A DNA stretch of 64,000 bases from Variovorax paradoxus (GCF_030811855.1 NZ_JAUSRN010000003.1:1-64000); one strand, 5' to 3'; counted from the stretch's first letter, positions 1-10,663 are shown. A program made the numbers and translations. The notes: generated by a model not told the origin, from the sequence alone.

Positions 1-31
1 CGCAGACAGTAGGGTCGCCTTTTCTTTGCTT

Positions 32-59
32 ACTTTCTTTTGGCGAAGCAAAAGAAAGT
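32..59. repeat. Perfect palindromic repeat near the left edge
   Basis: Two 11-bp arms (ACTTTCTTTTG and CAAAAGAAAGT) flank a 6-base loop, GCGAAG, so the hairpin can form on either strand. It is followed by a GC-rich stretch up to the HAD gene start. I recall very similar hairpins scattered through Comamonadaceae genomes; that is memory, not a search. It could be translated as a short N-terminal extension of the HAD gene, but the better start lies downstream at 151. Confidence 0.6.
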
Positions 60-150
60 GAGTCCGCCGCCGGGCGGATATCCCGGCCTCGGAAAGCAAA
101 CAAGCCCAATTGCTACCATCGTCCCCAAATCCGAGCAAAGCCGAACAAAG

Positions 151-843
151 ATGCCCTCATACCCCTTCGACGCCATCCTCTTCGACTGCGACGGCGTCCT
201 AGTAGATTCCGAACCCATCACCAACCGCGTCCTCGCCGAAATGCTCGGCGAACTCGGCTGGCATCTCACCACCGAAGAGTCGATGAACACCTTCACTGGC
301 AAGGCCGTGAAGGACGAAACCGCGCTCATCGAATCCAAGACCGGCGTCAGGATCACCGAAGAGTGGCTCAAGGCATTCAGGGGTCGCCGCAACGAAGCTC
401 TCGAGCGCGACCTGGAGGCCATTCCCCACGCCCCCGCGGCCATCCGCGAAATACACGCCGCGCTCGAGGGCCGCATTGCCTGCGCCTCAGGCGCCGATCG
501 CCACAAGGTCGAGCTGCAACTGGCGAAGGTCGGCTTGCTCGACTGCTTCGAGGGCCGCATCTTCAGCGGGCACGAAATGCCGCGCTCCAAACCTCACCCC
601 GATGTGTACCTGGCCGCGGCCGCCGCGCTCGGCGTCGATCCGAAGCGCTGCGCGGTGATCGAGGACACGGTCACCGGCGCAATGGCCGGCGTGGCCGCGG
701 GTGCCACGGTGTTCGGCTACAGCACCGGCGAATCGGGCCACAGCGGCCCCGAGGCGCTGCGCAGCGTCGGTGCGCTGCAGGTGTTCAGCGACATGAAGCA
801 ACTGCCCGCGCTGTTGGCGGCTCATGGCTTACAGCCGGCCTGA
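151..843 (+). CDS. HAD superfamily hydrolase, phosphoglycolate/beta-phosphoglucomutase type
   Basis: A 230-residue cytoplasmic phosphatase of HAD subfamily IA. Motif I (FDCDGVLVDSEP) supplies the nucleophilic and acid/base aspartates, motif II is the serine in CASGADRH, motif III is the lysine in RSKPHPDVYL, and motif IV is VIEDTVTGAMAG. The open frame continues upstream to 40, but those 37 residues come from a palindromic repeat, and homologues start just before motif I, so the ATG at 151 is preferred. The substrate cannot be read from the sequence; sugar phosphates or phosphoglycolate are usual. It stands alone ahead of the thioredoxin-like gene. Confidence 0.9.
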   Translation: MPSYPFDAILFDCDGVLVDSEPITNRVLAEMLGELGWHLTTEESMNTFTGKAVKDETALIESKTGVRITEEWLKAFRGRRNEALERDLEAIPHAPAAIREIHAALEGRIACASGADRHKVELQLAKVGLLDCFEGRIFSGHEMPRSKPHPDVYLAAAAALGVDPKRCAVIEDTVTGAMAGVAAGATVFGYSTGESGHSGPEALRSVGALQVFSDMKQLPALLAAHGLQPA

Positions 844-939
844 AAAAAGAACGATAAAAAACCAAGCCCCTGTCGCGAGCAAGCCTGCCGGGTTTCTGCT
901 GCAATGACAGCAAAGCAAGTCCACAAGGAGCCAGATCTC

Positions 940-1269
940 ATGACTTCCGAGTACAAGACCGAGCAGCCCGACCGCGCCGAGATCGATGCGCTTGCGGGCC
1001 CCGCCGTGGTCGAGTTCGGCACCAACTGGTGCGGCATCTGCAAGGCTGCGCAGCCGAGCATCGCGCAGGCCTTTGCCAAGTACCCCCACATCAAACGCAT
1101 CAAGGTCGAAGACGGCAGCGGACGTCCGCTAGGCCGTTCGTTCAACGTGCGGCTGTGGCCCACGCTGGTGTTCATGCGCGACGGCAAGCAGGTGGCCAAG
1201 CTGGTGCGGCCGGAAGACAGCCAATCCATCGCCGAGGCGCTCGCGCTCATCGACGCGCCCACCGCCTGA
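940..1269 (+). CDS. Thioredoxin family protein
   Basis: A 109-residue single-domain thioredoxin fold. The redox motif is WCGIC rather than the classical WCGPC, and the cis-proline lies in LWPTLVF. The start is the ATG at 940, preceded by AAGGAG at 925-930; the frame is open back to 904 but has no better signal there. There is no signal peptide, so it should be cytoplasmic. Ile in the CxxC dipeptide is expected to change the redox potential compared with housekeeping thioredoxin (inference). The next gene, on the opposite strand, ends 10 bp after its stop. Confidence 0.92.
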   Translation: MTSEYKTEQPDRAEIDALAGPAVVEFGTNWCGICKAAQPSIAQAFAKYPHIKRIKVEDGSGRPLGRSFNVRLWPTLVFMRDGKQVAKLVRPEDSQSIAEALALIDAPTA

Positions 1270-1278
1270 CCGCGGCGG

Positions 1279-2307
1279 CTACTTTCCCTGCTGCCGAAAA
1301 TCGCGCGGTGCGTACCCGGTCCATTGCAGGAAGGCGCGCGAAAAACTCTTCTCGTTCCTGAAGCCGACCGACAGCGCCACCTGCTTGATGGGGCGCGTGG
1401 TCCGGCGCAGCAGGTCCACCGCCATCTCGTGGCGCACCTCGTTCTTCAGCGTCTGCATCGACGTGCCTTCCTCGTGCAACTGGCGGTGCAGCGTGCGGTT
1501 CGACACGTTGAGCAGCGTGGCCAAGGCCTCCGCAGTGGTGGCCTCGCTGGCGCGTGAGCGCAGCAGTTCGCGCACGCGCTGACCGAGCAAGCGGTCGCGC
1601 CGGTACTGCAGCACGGTGAGCGGCAGCGCGCGCTTGAGCATGGTGCGCAGCGCACGTTCGTCGCGCTGCAGCGGCAGAGCAAGGTAGCGCTCGTCGAAGC
1701 TGAAGCTGGCCTCGGGCGCATCGAAGCGCACATCGGCCGTGAACATCAGCGGGTAGGCGTCGTGGTGCAGCGGCGCCGCGAACGGAAACGCGGCGTCGCG
1801 CAGCGGAATGCGCGAGTCGATGGCCCAGCAGACGTACCCGTGCAGGAAGCGCAGGGTGGTCACCAGGCAGAACTCGCGAAACGCGTCGTCCAGCGGGCGG
1901 TTCTCGGTAATGCGCAGCGTGGCCACGCCGCCGGACACTTCCAGTGCCAGCGTGATGTCGTCGGTCAGCAGGCGGTGGTGGCGGCACCAGCGCTTGATGG
2001 CCACTCCCAAGTCGGGCGAGGTCAGCGAGGCGCGGCACAGCATGCCGTAGCTGCCCCATGGCAGCCGCCGGGAGAACCAGCCCAGGGCCTCGTCGTCGAG
2101 TTCCTGCATCGCGTGGCCCGACAGGGCCTCGAACTGCCCGGCCGTCACGCGCGCGTCCGGTCGGGTCAGTTCACGCGGCGTGATCTGTGCCGCATGCAGG
2201 GCCCCCGCCGGATCGGCGCCGTAGCGCTCGTAGCCCCGCACGATGGCTCTCACAAAGGCCATCGGCGTGGCAGCGCGGGCAGGTCGGAGGACGGCGGGCG
2301 AAGTCAT
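1279..2307 (-). CDS. AraC family transcriptional regulator, probable liu regulator
   Basis: A 342-residue protein with an N-terminal Arabinose_bd-like sensing domain (about residues 15-200) and a C-terminal AraC helix-turn-helix pair (about 235-335; segments LATLLNVSNRTLHRQL and VALSVGFRNEKSFSRAFLQW). The start is the ATG at 2307 (MTSPAV); an upstream in-frame start at 2355 would run over the probable operator. It is divergent from the isovaleryl-CoA dehydrogenase gene with a 141-bp gap, which suggests it controls the leucine/isovalerate operon. Known liu regulators in other proteobacteria are MerR or TetR types, so an AraC type would be a different solution. The ligand is unknown. Confidence 0.88.
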   Translation of the reverse strand: MTSPAVLRPARAATPMAFVRAIVRGYERYGADPAGALHAAQITPRELTRPDARVTAGQFEALSGHAMQELDDEALGWFSRRLPWGSYGMLCRASLTSPDLGVAIKRWCRHHRLLTDDITLALEVSGGVATLRITENRPLDDAFREFCLVTTLRFLHGYVCWAIDSRIPLRDAAFPFAAPLHHDAYPLMFTADVRFDAPEASFSFDERYLALPLQRDERALRTMLKRALPLTVLQYRRDRLLGQRVRELLRSRASEATTAEALATLLNVSNRTLHRQLHEEGTSMQTLKNEVRHEMAVDLLRRTTRPIKQVALSVGFRNEKSFSRAFLQWTGYAPRDFRQQGK

Positions 2308-2324
2308 GGATGGGCGGATAAGAC

Positions 2325-2359
2325 GTGGCGCAATATGCAACCATTGTGGCGCCAATTGC
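2325..2359. promoter_or_regulatory. Direct repeat in the liu divergent promoter region, candidate AraC-type operator
   Basis: Two 14-bp elements, GTGGCGCAATATGC (2325-2338) and GTGGCGCCAATTGC (2346-2359), match at 11 of 14 positions. They are offset by exactly 21 bp, two turns of the helix. Directly repeated half-sites on one DNA face are the usual target of AraC-family dimers. The second copy overlaps a GGCGCC-N6-GGCGCC palindrome. The site lies between the regulator start (2307) and the dehydrogenase start (2449). Confidence 0.5.
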
Positions 2360-2448
2360 GGCGCCGCGAGGCGTAAGCTGCGTTTCTACCAAGCGCCAAT
2401 CCGCGTGGGACAGCCTGCGCGCCGACCCCCTCAGAGGAGACAAGACAC

Positions 2449-3621
2449 ATGCACGATCCCGGCCTGAACTTCGACCTGGGCGAGACCATCGATTCGCTGC
2501 GCAGCGCCATCCAGGACTTTGCTGCCAACGAAATCGCTCCGCGCGCCGCGGACATCGACCGCGACAACCTGTTTCCGCACGACCTGTGGCAGAAGCTCGG
2601 CGAGCTCGGTCTGCACGGCATGACGGTGAAGGAAGAGTTCGGCGGTACCGAGCTGGGCTACCTGGCGCACATCGTGGCCATGGAAGAAGTCTCGCGCGCC
2701 TCGGCGTCGGTGGGCCTCTCTTACGGCGCGCATTCCAACCTGTGCGTGAATCAGATCCATCGCAATGGCAGCGACGCGCAAAAGAAAAAGTACCTGCCCA
2801 AGCTGGTGAGCGGCGAACACGTGGGCGCGCTGGCCATGAGCGAGCCCAACGCCGGCTCCGACGTGGTGAGCATGAAGCTCAAGGCCGAGAAGAAGAGCGG
2901 CTACTACGTGCTCAACGGCGGCAAGATGTGGATCACCAACGGCGGCGACGCCGACACGCTGGTGATCTACGCCAAGACCGAACCCGAGATGGGCGCGCGC
3001 GGCATGACGGCCTTCATCGTCGAGAAGGGCTTCAAGGGCTTTTCGGCCGGCACCAAGCTCGACAAGCTCGGCATGCGCGGCTCCAACACCTACCCGCTGT
3101 TCTTCGACAACTGCGAAGTGCCCGAAGAGAACGTGCTCGGCGGCGAAGGCATGGGCGCCAAGGTGCTGATGAGCGGCCTCGACTACGAGCGCGCGGTGCT
3201 CTCGGGCGGCCCCTTGGGCATCATGGCCGCCTGCATGGACGCGGTGCTGCCCTTCGTCCACGAGCGCAAGCAGTTCGGCCAGAGCATTGGCGAGTTCCAA
3301 CTGATGCAGGGCAAGCTGGCGGACATGTATTCGACGTGGCAGGCCACGCGCGCCTATGTGTACGCCGTGGGCAAGGCCTGCGACCGCAACGACCACGCGC
3401 GCACCTTCCGCAAGGACGCCGCCGGCGCGATTCTCTATTCGGCCGAGAAGGCGACGTGGATGGCCGGCGAGGCGATCCAGGCGCTGGGCGGCGTGGGCTA
3501 CACCAAGGACTTTCCGGTCGAGCGGCTGTGGCGCGATGCCAAGCTGTACGAGATTGGCGCGGGGACGAGCGAAATTCGCCGGATGCTGATCGGGCGCGAG
3601 TTGTTCGCGGAAACTGCGTAA
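2449..3621 (+). CDS. liuA: Isovaleryl-CoA dehydrogenase
   Basis: A 390-residue FAD-dependent acyl-CoA dehydrogenase that oxidises isovaleryl-CoA to 3-methylcrotonyl-CoA and passes electrons to ETF. The segment [14 protein letters not shown] places the catalytic base at Glu247, the position typical of isovaleryl-CoA dehydrogenases rather than short- or medium-chain enzymes. The FAD/substrate signature [10 protein letters not shown] and the C-terminal [19 protein letters not shown] are present. The ATG at 2449 follows GAGGAGACAAG. It is the first gene of the liu operon; the carboxylase, hydratase and lyase genes downstream support leucine/isovalerate catabolism. Confidence 0.95.
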   Translation: MHDPGLNFDLGETIDSLRSAIQDFAANEIAPRAADIDRDNLFPHDLWQKLGELGLHGMTVKEEFGGTELGYLAHIVAMEEVSRASASVGLSYGAHSNLCVNQIHRNGSDAQKKKYLPKLVSGEHVGALAMSEPNAGSDVVSMKLKAEKKSGYYVLNGGKMWITNGGDADTLVIYAKTEPEMGARGMTAFIVEKGFKGFSAGTKLDKLGMRGSNTYPLFFDNCEVPEENVLGGEGMGAKVLMSGLDYERAVLSGGPLGIMAACMDAVLPFVHERKQFGQSIGEFQLMQGKLADMYSTWQATRAYVYAVGKACDRNDHARTFRKDAAGAILYSAEKATWMAGEAIQALGGVGYTKDFPVERLWRDAKLYEIGAGTSEIRRMLIGRELFAETA

Positions 3622-3630
3622 GCTGTTTTT

Positions 3631-3745
3631 CTCCCTCCCCGGAGGGGGGGGGCAGGGGGGGGCAGGCGGCGTTCAAAGAAGCATTGCGCCGAACCAGCGC
3701 CGCTTGCCCCCATCCCCACCTTCCCCCAGAGGGGGAAGGAGCAAG
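3631..3745. repeat. Palindromic GC-rich repeat element, copy 1 (intergenic)
   Basis: About 115 bp with imperfect inverted-repeat ends of roughly 45 bp. The left end reads CTCCCTCCCC then GGAGGGG; the right end is the reverse complement pattern ending GGGGGAAGGAGCAAG. Each arm can also fold on itself. It fills the gap between liuA and the acyl-CoA synthetase gene and ends 8 bp before the latter's ribosome binding site. Two relatives lie inside uvrA (19651-19769 and 22998-23118). Confidence 0.8.
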
Positions 3746-3764
3746 ACGAAACGGAGACAAGGAC

Positions 3765-5428
<1,664 letters not shown>

Positions 5429-5432
<4 letters not shown>

Positions 5433-7054
5433 GCAAACTCGAAACGAAATTGAATGCACGGTCGGCGGACTTTCAAGCCAACGCCGCCGCCATGCGCGCG
5501 CTGGTCGACGACCTGTACAAGCAGTTCGCGAAAGTGGAGCAGGGCGGCGGCGAGGCTGCGCGTGCCAAACACACGGCACGCGGCAAGCTGCTGCCGCGCG
5601 ACCGCGTGGACGAGCTGCTCGACCCCGGCACGCCGTTCCTGGAGATTGCGCCGCTGGCTGCGCATGCGATGTACCTGGACAAGAGCGGCGCTGAGTCGGC
5701 ACCGGGCGCAGGCCTCATCGCCGGCATCGGCCGCGTGAACGGCGTCGACTGCATGATCGTCTGCAACGACGCGACGGTGAAGGGCGGCACCTACTATCCG
5801 ATGACGGTGAAGAAGCATCTGCGCGCGCAGGAGATTGCCGAGCAGAACCGCTTGCCCTGCATCTACCTCGTCGACTCGGGCGGCGCCAACCTGCCGAATC
5901 AGGACGAGGTGTTTCCCGACCGCGACCACTTCGGCCGCATCTTCTACAACCAGGCCAACATGAGCGCCCAGGGCATTCCGCAGATCGCGGTGGTCATGGG
6001 CTCGTGCACGGCAGGCGGCGCGTATGTGCCGGCGATGAGCGACGAGTCGATCATCGTGAAGAACCAGGGCACCATTTTCCTGGGCGGCCCGCCGCTCGTT
6101 AAGGCGGCCACCGGCGAGGTGGTCACGGCCGAAGACCTGGGTGGTGGCGACGTGCACACGCGTCTCTCGGGCGTGGTGGACCACCTGGCGCAGAACGACC
6201 TGCACGCTTTGGCGCTGGCACGTTCGGCGGTGGCCAATCTCAACGCAGCGGGAGCGGCGCAAGGCACTGAGAAGACCGAGGTGCACCCGCCCGCGTTCCC
6301 TCGCGAAGAACTCTACGGCGTGATCCCGACCGACACGCGCAAGCCCTTCGACGTGCGCGAGATCATCGCGCGCATCGTCGACGGCAGCGAATTCCACGAG
6401 TTCAAGGCCCGCTTCGGCGCCACGCTGGTCTGCGGCTTTGCCGAGATCGAGGGCATGCCGGTGGGCATCATCGCCAACAACGGCATCCTGTTCAGCGAAT
6501 CGGCGCAGAAGGGCGCGCACTTCATCGAGCTGTGCTGCCACCGCAAGATCCCGCTGGTGTTCCTGCAGAACATCACGGGCTTCATGGTGGGCCGCAAGTA
6601 CGAGAACGAAGGCATCGCGCGCCACGGCGCCAAGATGGTGACGGCCGTGGCTACGGCCAACGTGCCCAAGTTCACCATCATCATCGGCGGCAGCTTCGGC
6701 GCCGGCAACTACGGCATGTGCGGCCGTGCCTACAGCCCGCGCTTCCTCTGGATGTGGCCCAACGCGCGCATCAGCGTGATGGGCGGCGAGCAGGCCGCGA
6801 GCGTGCTGGCCACGGTGAAGCGCGACGGCATCGAGCTCAAGGGCGGCAGCTGGAGCAAGGAAGAGGAAGAGGCCTTCAAGGCGCCGATCCGCCAGCAGTA
6901 CGAAGACCAGGGCCATCCCTACTACGCGACGGCGCGGCTGTGGGACGACGGCATCATCGATCCGGCGGATACGCGGCGCGTGCTGGCGCTGGGCCTGGCG
7001 GCTGCGCGCAACGCACCCATTCCAGAGCCGAAGTTCGGCATCTTCCGCATGTGA
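5429..7054 (+). CDS. liuB: Methylcrotonyl-CoA carboxylase beta (carboxyltransferase) subunit
   Basis: A 541-residue carboxyltransferase that moves CO2 from biotin to 3-methylcrotonyl-CoA, giving 3-methylglutaconyl-CoA. The N-terminal crotonase-like half contains [16 protein letters not shown] and [17 protein letters not shown]; the C-terminal half contains [15 protein letters not shown] and [11 protein letters not shown]. The length matches the family. The ATG overlaps the synthetase stop by 4 bp, so translation is probably coupled. The partner biotin-carrying subunit is encoded at 8651-10651, separated from it by liuC and a DUF4126 gene. Confidence 0.95.
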
Positions 7055-7067
7055 CGAGGGACGCGGC

Positions 7068-7859
7068 ATGAGCACTTTCACCAAGCTGAACCTCACGATC
7101 GAAGGCGCCATCGCACGCATTTGGCTCGATCAGCCCGATGCGAGGAATGCTTTCGACGATGTCGTGATCGCCGAGCTGACGCAGGCCTTCACCGAAGCCG
7201 GCGCCGCGCCGCAGGTGAAAGCCATCGTGCTCGGCGCCAACGGCCCGGCCTTCTGCGCGGGAGCGAACCTCAACTGGATGCGCCGCATGGCCGACTACAC
7301 CCGCGACGAGAACGTCGCCGATGCGGGCAAGCTGGCCGAGATGTTGCGCACCATTGCCGAGTGCCCCAAGCCCACCATCGCGCGCGTGCAGGGCGATGTG
7401 TATGCCGGCGGCATGGGGCTTGTCGCCGCCTGCGACATGGCGGTGAGCGCCGACTCGGCGTGGTACTGCCTCAGCGAAGTCAAGATCGGCCTCGTGCCTG
7501 CGACCATCAGTCCGTATGTCTTGCGTGCGATGGGCACGCGCGCGTCGCAGCGCTACTTTCTCACGGCCGAGCGCTTCAGCGCGTCGGAGGCACATCGGAT
7601 CGGCTTTGTGCATGAGGTGGTCGCTGCCGATGCGCTCGATGCCAAGGTCGAAGAGTTGCTGAAAGCACTCACCGGCGCCAGCCCGGCCGCGGTACGCGCG
7701 TGCAAGCAGCTGATTGCCGATGTGAATGGCCGCGAGATCGACGACGCGCTGATCGCCAAGACCGTGGAGGGCATCGCGGACATTCGCGCCAGCGATGAAG
7801 GCCGCGAAGGCGTTCAGGCTTTCCTGCAGAAGCGCAAGCCATCCTGGCTGGGCCACTGA
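7068..7859 (+). CDS. liuC: Methylglutaconyl-CoA hydratase, enoyl-CoA hydratase family
   Basis: A 263-residue crotonase-fold enzyme expected to hydrate 3-methylglutaconyl-CoA to HMG-CoA. The oxyanion-hole segments are GPAFCAGANLNWM and YAGGMGLVAACDMA; the Glu in SEVKIGLVPATISPY matches a catalytic position of the family. The start lies 13 bp after liuB with ACGAGGGACGCGGC ahead of it. The assignment to methylglutaconyl-CoA rather than a general enoyl-CoA rests on operon context. Confidence 0.92.
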   Translation: MSTFTKLNLTIEGAIARIWLDQPDARNAFDDVVIAELTQAFTEAGAAPQVKAIVLGANGPAFCAGANLNWMRRMADYTRDENVADAGKLAEMLRTIAECPKPTIARVQGDVYAGGMGLVAACDMAVSADSAWYCLSEVKIGLVPATISPYVLRAMGTRASQRYFLTAERFSASEAHRIGFVHEVVAADALDAKVEELLKALTGASPAAVRACKQLIADVNGREIDDALIAKTVEGIADIRASDEGREGVQAFLQKRKPSWLGH

Positions 7860-7868
7860 GCGCATGCG

Positions 7869-8540
7869 ATGAACGCGCTCGACATGCCCCAACTGCTCGC
7901 CCTGGCCGCGGCCATCGGCTGGGCCAGCGGCGTGCGGCTGTACCTCGTCGTGCTCCTGACGGGGCTCGCCGGCTACTTCGGATGGGTGCCGTTGCCGAGC
8001 GGCTTGCAGCTGCTCGCGCATCCGGTGGTCATCGCGGCCAGCGGGTTCATGGTGTTCATCGAGTTTTTCGCCGACAAGATTCCCGGCCTCGATTCCCTGT
8101 GGGATGTGGTGCACACCGCCATCCGCATTCCCGCCGGTGCGGCGCTCGCGGCCAGCGTGTTCGGCGCTGACCATGGCGTGATGGCCGTCGTGGCCGCACT
8201 CCTGGGCGGCGGCTTTGCGGCCACCGCGCATGCGGCCAAGGCCACGACGCGTGCGGCCATCAACACCTCGCCCGAGCCGTTTTCCAACGTGGGCGCATCG
8301 CTGGTCGAAGACAGCATGGTGCCCGCCGGGCTGTGGCTCGCGGTGGCGCATCCGCTGGTCTTTCTCGCGCTGTTCATCCTCGTGCTGGTGCTCAGCGTAT
8401 GGCTCATCCGCAAGAGCTGGCGCTTTCTCAAGGCGCTGTTCACCCGCGTGGCCCGCATCTTCAGCGGCCGTCCCGATCCGGGCGTCACGCCTGCGTTTCA
8501 ACTGAAAAAGAATCCTCCGGGAGACACTCCGAATGTTTAA
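7869..8540 (+). CDS. DUF4126 membrane protein
   Basis: A 223-residue integral membrane protein of unknown function, matching my memory of the DUF4126 family. Hydrophobic segments fall at about residues 8-34, 50-68, 78-125 and 155-180. A glycine/alanine-rich pattern, AAIGWASGVRLYLVVLLTGL, opens the protein, and a basic cytosolic tail follows the last helix. It starts 9 bp after liuC, inside the liu operon, and its stop overlaps by 8 bp the first copy of the duplicated liuD start. No enzymatic motif is visible; a role in transport or membrane association of the pathway is only a guess. Confidence 0.85.
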   Translation: MNALDMPQLLALAAAIGWASGVRLYLVVLLTGLAGYFGWVPLPSGLQLLAHPVVIAASGFMVFIEFFADKIPGLDSLWDVVHTAIRIPAGAALAASVFGADHGVMAVVAALLGGGFAATAHAAKATTRAAINTSPEPFSNVGASLVEDSMVPAGLWLAVAHPLVFLALFILVLVLSVWLIRKSWRFLKALFTRVARIFSGRPDPGVTPAFQLKKNPPGDTPNV

Positions 8541-8685
8541 AAAGATCCTGATTGCGAATCGCGGTGACCAGCCGCAAAGCGGCGCAGCGGCGAAGCCAAA
8601 TCGCATGGCACGCGCAGCGTGCTCTGGCAATTTCACCGCGAAAGTCCACCATGTTTAAGAAGATCCTGATTGCGAATCGCGGTGA
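8533..8685 (+). repeat. Duplicated 5' end of the liuD gene with a palindromic insert
   Basis: The first 35 bases of liuD occur twice, at 8533-8567 and 8651-8685, with a single mismatch at base 9 (A or G). Both encode MFKKILIANRG. The 83 bp between them begins after TCGCGGTGA (8559-8567) and holds its inverse TCACCGCGA (8633-8641). The upstream copy opens a frame of only 41 codons (8533-8658) ending at TAA. It is probably a relic start that once overlapped the DUF4126 stop. Confidence 0.75.
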
Positions 8686-10651
8686 AATCGCTTGCCGTGT
8701 TGCCGCAACCGCGAGACGCATGGCGATCCGCACCGTGGCCGTCTACTCCGACGCAGATGCGCACGCCAACCATGTGCGCGCCTGCGACGAGTCGGTGCAC
8801 CTTGGCGGCAGCGCGCCCAAAGACAGCTACCTGCGCTGGGAAAAGATCCTGGAAGCCGCCAAGGCCACGGGCGCCGAAGCGGTGCACCCGGGCTACGGCT
8901 TCCTGAGCGAGAACGAAGAGTTCGCGCAGGCCTGCGCCGACGCGGGCCTGGTCTTCATCGGCCCGCCGCCTTCGGCCATTAAGGCGATGGGCCTCAAGGC
9001 TGAATCGAAGCAGCTGATGGAAAAGGCCGGCGTGCCGCTGGTGCCCGGCTACCACGGCCATGACCAAAACCCCGCGCTGCTGCAGCGCGAGGCCGACCGC
9101 ATCGGCTACCCGGTGCTCATCAAGGCCAGCGCGGGCGGCGGTGGCAAGGGCATGCGCGCTGTCGACCGTGCGGAAGACTTCGCGGCCGCACTCGCTTCAT
9201 GCCAGCGCGAGGCGATCAACAGCTTTGGTGACGACGCGGTGCTGATCGAAAAGTACGTTCAGCGCCCGCGCCACATCGAGATCCAGGTGTTCGGCGACAC
9301 GCACGGCAACTACATCTACCTGTTCGAGCGCGACTGCTCGGTGCAGCGGCGCCACCAGAAGGTGCTCGAAGAAGCGCCCGCACCCGGCATGACCGAGGCG
9401 ATGCGCAAGCAGATGGGCGAAGCCGCCGTGGCTGCCGCGCGTGCCGTGAACTACGTGGGTGCGGGCACGGTCGAGTTCATCGTCGAGCAGCGTGAAGGCG
9501 GAGAGATGAACTTCTTCTTCATGGAGATGAACACTCGGCTGCAGGTGGAGCACCCGGTGACCGAGGCCATCACAGGTCTCGACTTGGTGGAGTGGCAACT
9601 GCGCGTGGCATCGGGCGAGACGCTTCCGGCAAAGCAGCAAGAGCTGCAGATCCACGGCCACGCCATCGAAGCGCGAATCTGCGCTGAGAACCCCGACAAC
9701 AACTTTTTGCCCGCCACCGGCACGCTGCGCGTGTACCGCAAGCCGCAAGCCACGGCGTTCCAGCGCAGCCGCGTGCGCATCGACGATGGCGTGCGAGAAG
9801 GCGGCGAGATCTCGCCCTTCTACGACTCGATGATCGCCAAGCTGATCGTGCACGGCAGCACGCGCGCCGAGGCGCTGGCGCGGCTCGACGCGGCGTTGGC
9901 GCAGGTGCAGATCGTGGGCGTTTCGACCAACGTGCAGTTCCTGCGCGGCATTCTCGCGACGGAGTCGTTCTCGAAGGCCAACCTCGATACGGCGCTGATC
10001 GAGCGCGAGCGCGACGTGCTGTTCGACCGCGAAGCGCTGGGCCTGCCGCTGGCCGCCGCGGCCGCCATCACGCGCACGCTGATCACCGAACGGCCGACCG
10101 GCGCGCCCGATCCATTCGAGCGGCGCGACGGCTGGCGCTCCCATGGCGAATACCGGCGCCACTTCGACTTCGAGTTTCGCGGTGCCGAGCAGACCGCCTT
10201 GCTGACCTACAAGCGCGACGGCAGCCTGTGGCTCGAGGCGGGCGGCGTCCAAGGCCTGCTGACGGTTGGCCAATTTCCGTCGGGCGAGTTCGAGGTCGAA
10301 TTTGCCGGCACGCGGCAGACCGTGGACGTGCATCTGGACGGTGCTACGGCCCATGTGTTCGCGTCGAAGGGCGCCACGAAGATCATCGCCATCGACCGCC
10401 TGGCCCACGCGGGCGACACCCATGCCGAAGGCGGCCGGCTCACGGCGCCGATGCCGGGCAAGGTGGTGTCTTTTGCGGTCAAGGCCGGCGACAAGGTCAG
10501 CTGCGGCCAGCCCTTGGCGGTGATGGAGGCCATGAAAATGGAGCACACCATTGCAGCGCCGGCCGACGGCACGGTGGAAGAACTGATGTTCTCGCCCGGC
10601 GAGCAGGTGACCGAGGGCGACGAGTTGCTGCGGATGGCCGCGGCGGCTTGA
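8651..10651 (+). CDS. liuD: Methylcrotonyl-CoA carboxylase alpha subunit (biotin carboxylase plus BCCP)
   Basis: A 666-residue fusion of biotin carboxylase and biotin carrier domains. The N-terminal MFKKILIANRGEIACRV opens the carboxylase; the ATP-grasp loop is KASAGGGGKGM, and MEMNTRLQVEHPVTE carries active-site residues. The C-terminal lipoyl-like domain carries the biotinylation motif EAMKMEH with Lys629 as acceptor. It charges biotin with bicarbonate for LiuB. The start at 8651 is the second of two nearly identical gene starts; the first, at 8533, is out of frame. It is the last gene of the operon; a convergent gene ends 12 bp later. Confidence 0.95.
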   Translation: MFKKILIANRGEIACRVAATARRMAIRTVAVYSDADAHANHVRACDESVHLGGSAPKDSYLRWEKILEAAKATGAEAVHPGYGFLSENEEFAQACADAGLVFIGPPPSAIKAMGLKAESKQLMEKAGVPLVPGYHGHDQNPALLQREADRIGYPVLIKASAGGGGKGMRAVDRAEDFAAALASCQREAINSFGDDAVLIEKYVQRPRHIEIQVFGDTHGNYIYLFERDCSVQRRHQKVLEEAPAPGMTEAMRKQMGEAAVAAARAVNYVGAGTVEFIVEQREGGEMNFFFMEMNTRLQVEHPVTEAITGLDLVEWQLRVASGETLPAKQQELQIHGHAIEARICAENPDNNFLPATGTLRVYRKPQATAFQRSRVRIDDGVREGGEISPFYDSMIAKLIVHGSTRAEALARLDAALAQVQIVGVSTNVQFLRGILATESFSKANLDTALIERERDVLFDREALGLPLAAAAAITRTLITERPTGAPDPFERRDGWRSHGEYRRHFDFEFRGAEQTALLTYKRDGSLWLEAGGVQGLLTVGQFPSGEFEVEFAGTRQTVDVHLDGATAHVFASKGATKIIAIDRLAHAGDTHAEGGRLTAPMPGKVVSFAVKAGDKVSCGQPLAVMEAMKMEHTIAAPADGTVEELMFSPGEQVTEGDELLRMAAAA

Positions 10652-10663
10652 CCGTATTGCGGG

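Noticed and set aside
8552..8650. Upstream extension of LiuD by 33 residues.
   Set aside because: The residues come from the duplication insert and are not part of biotin carboxylases, which begin MFKKILIANRGE.
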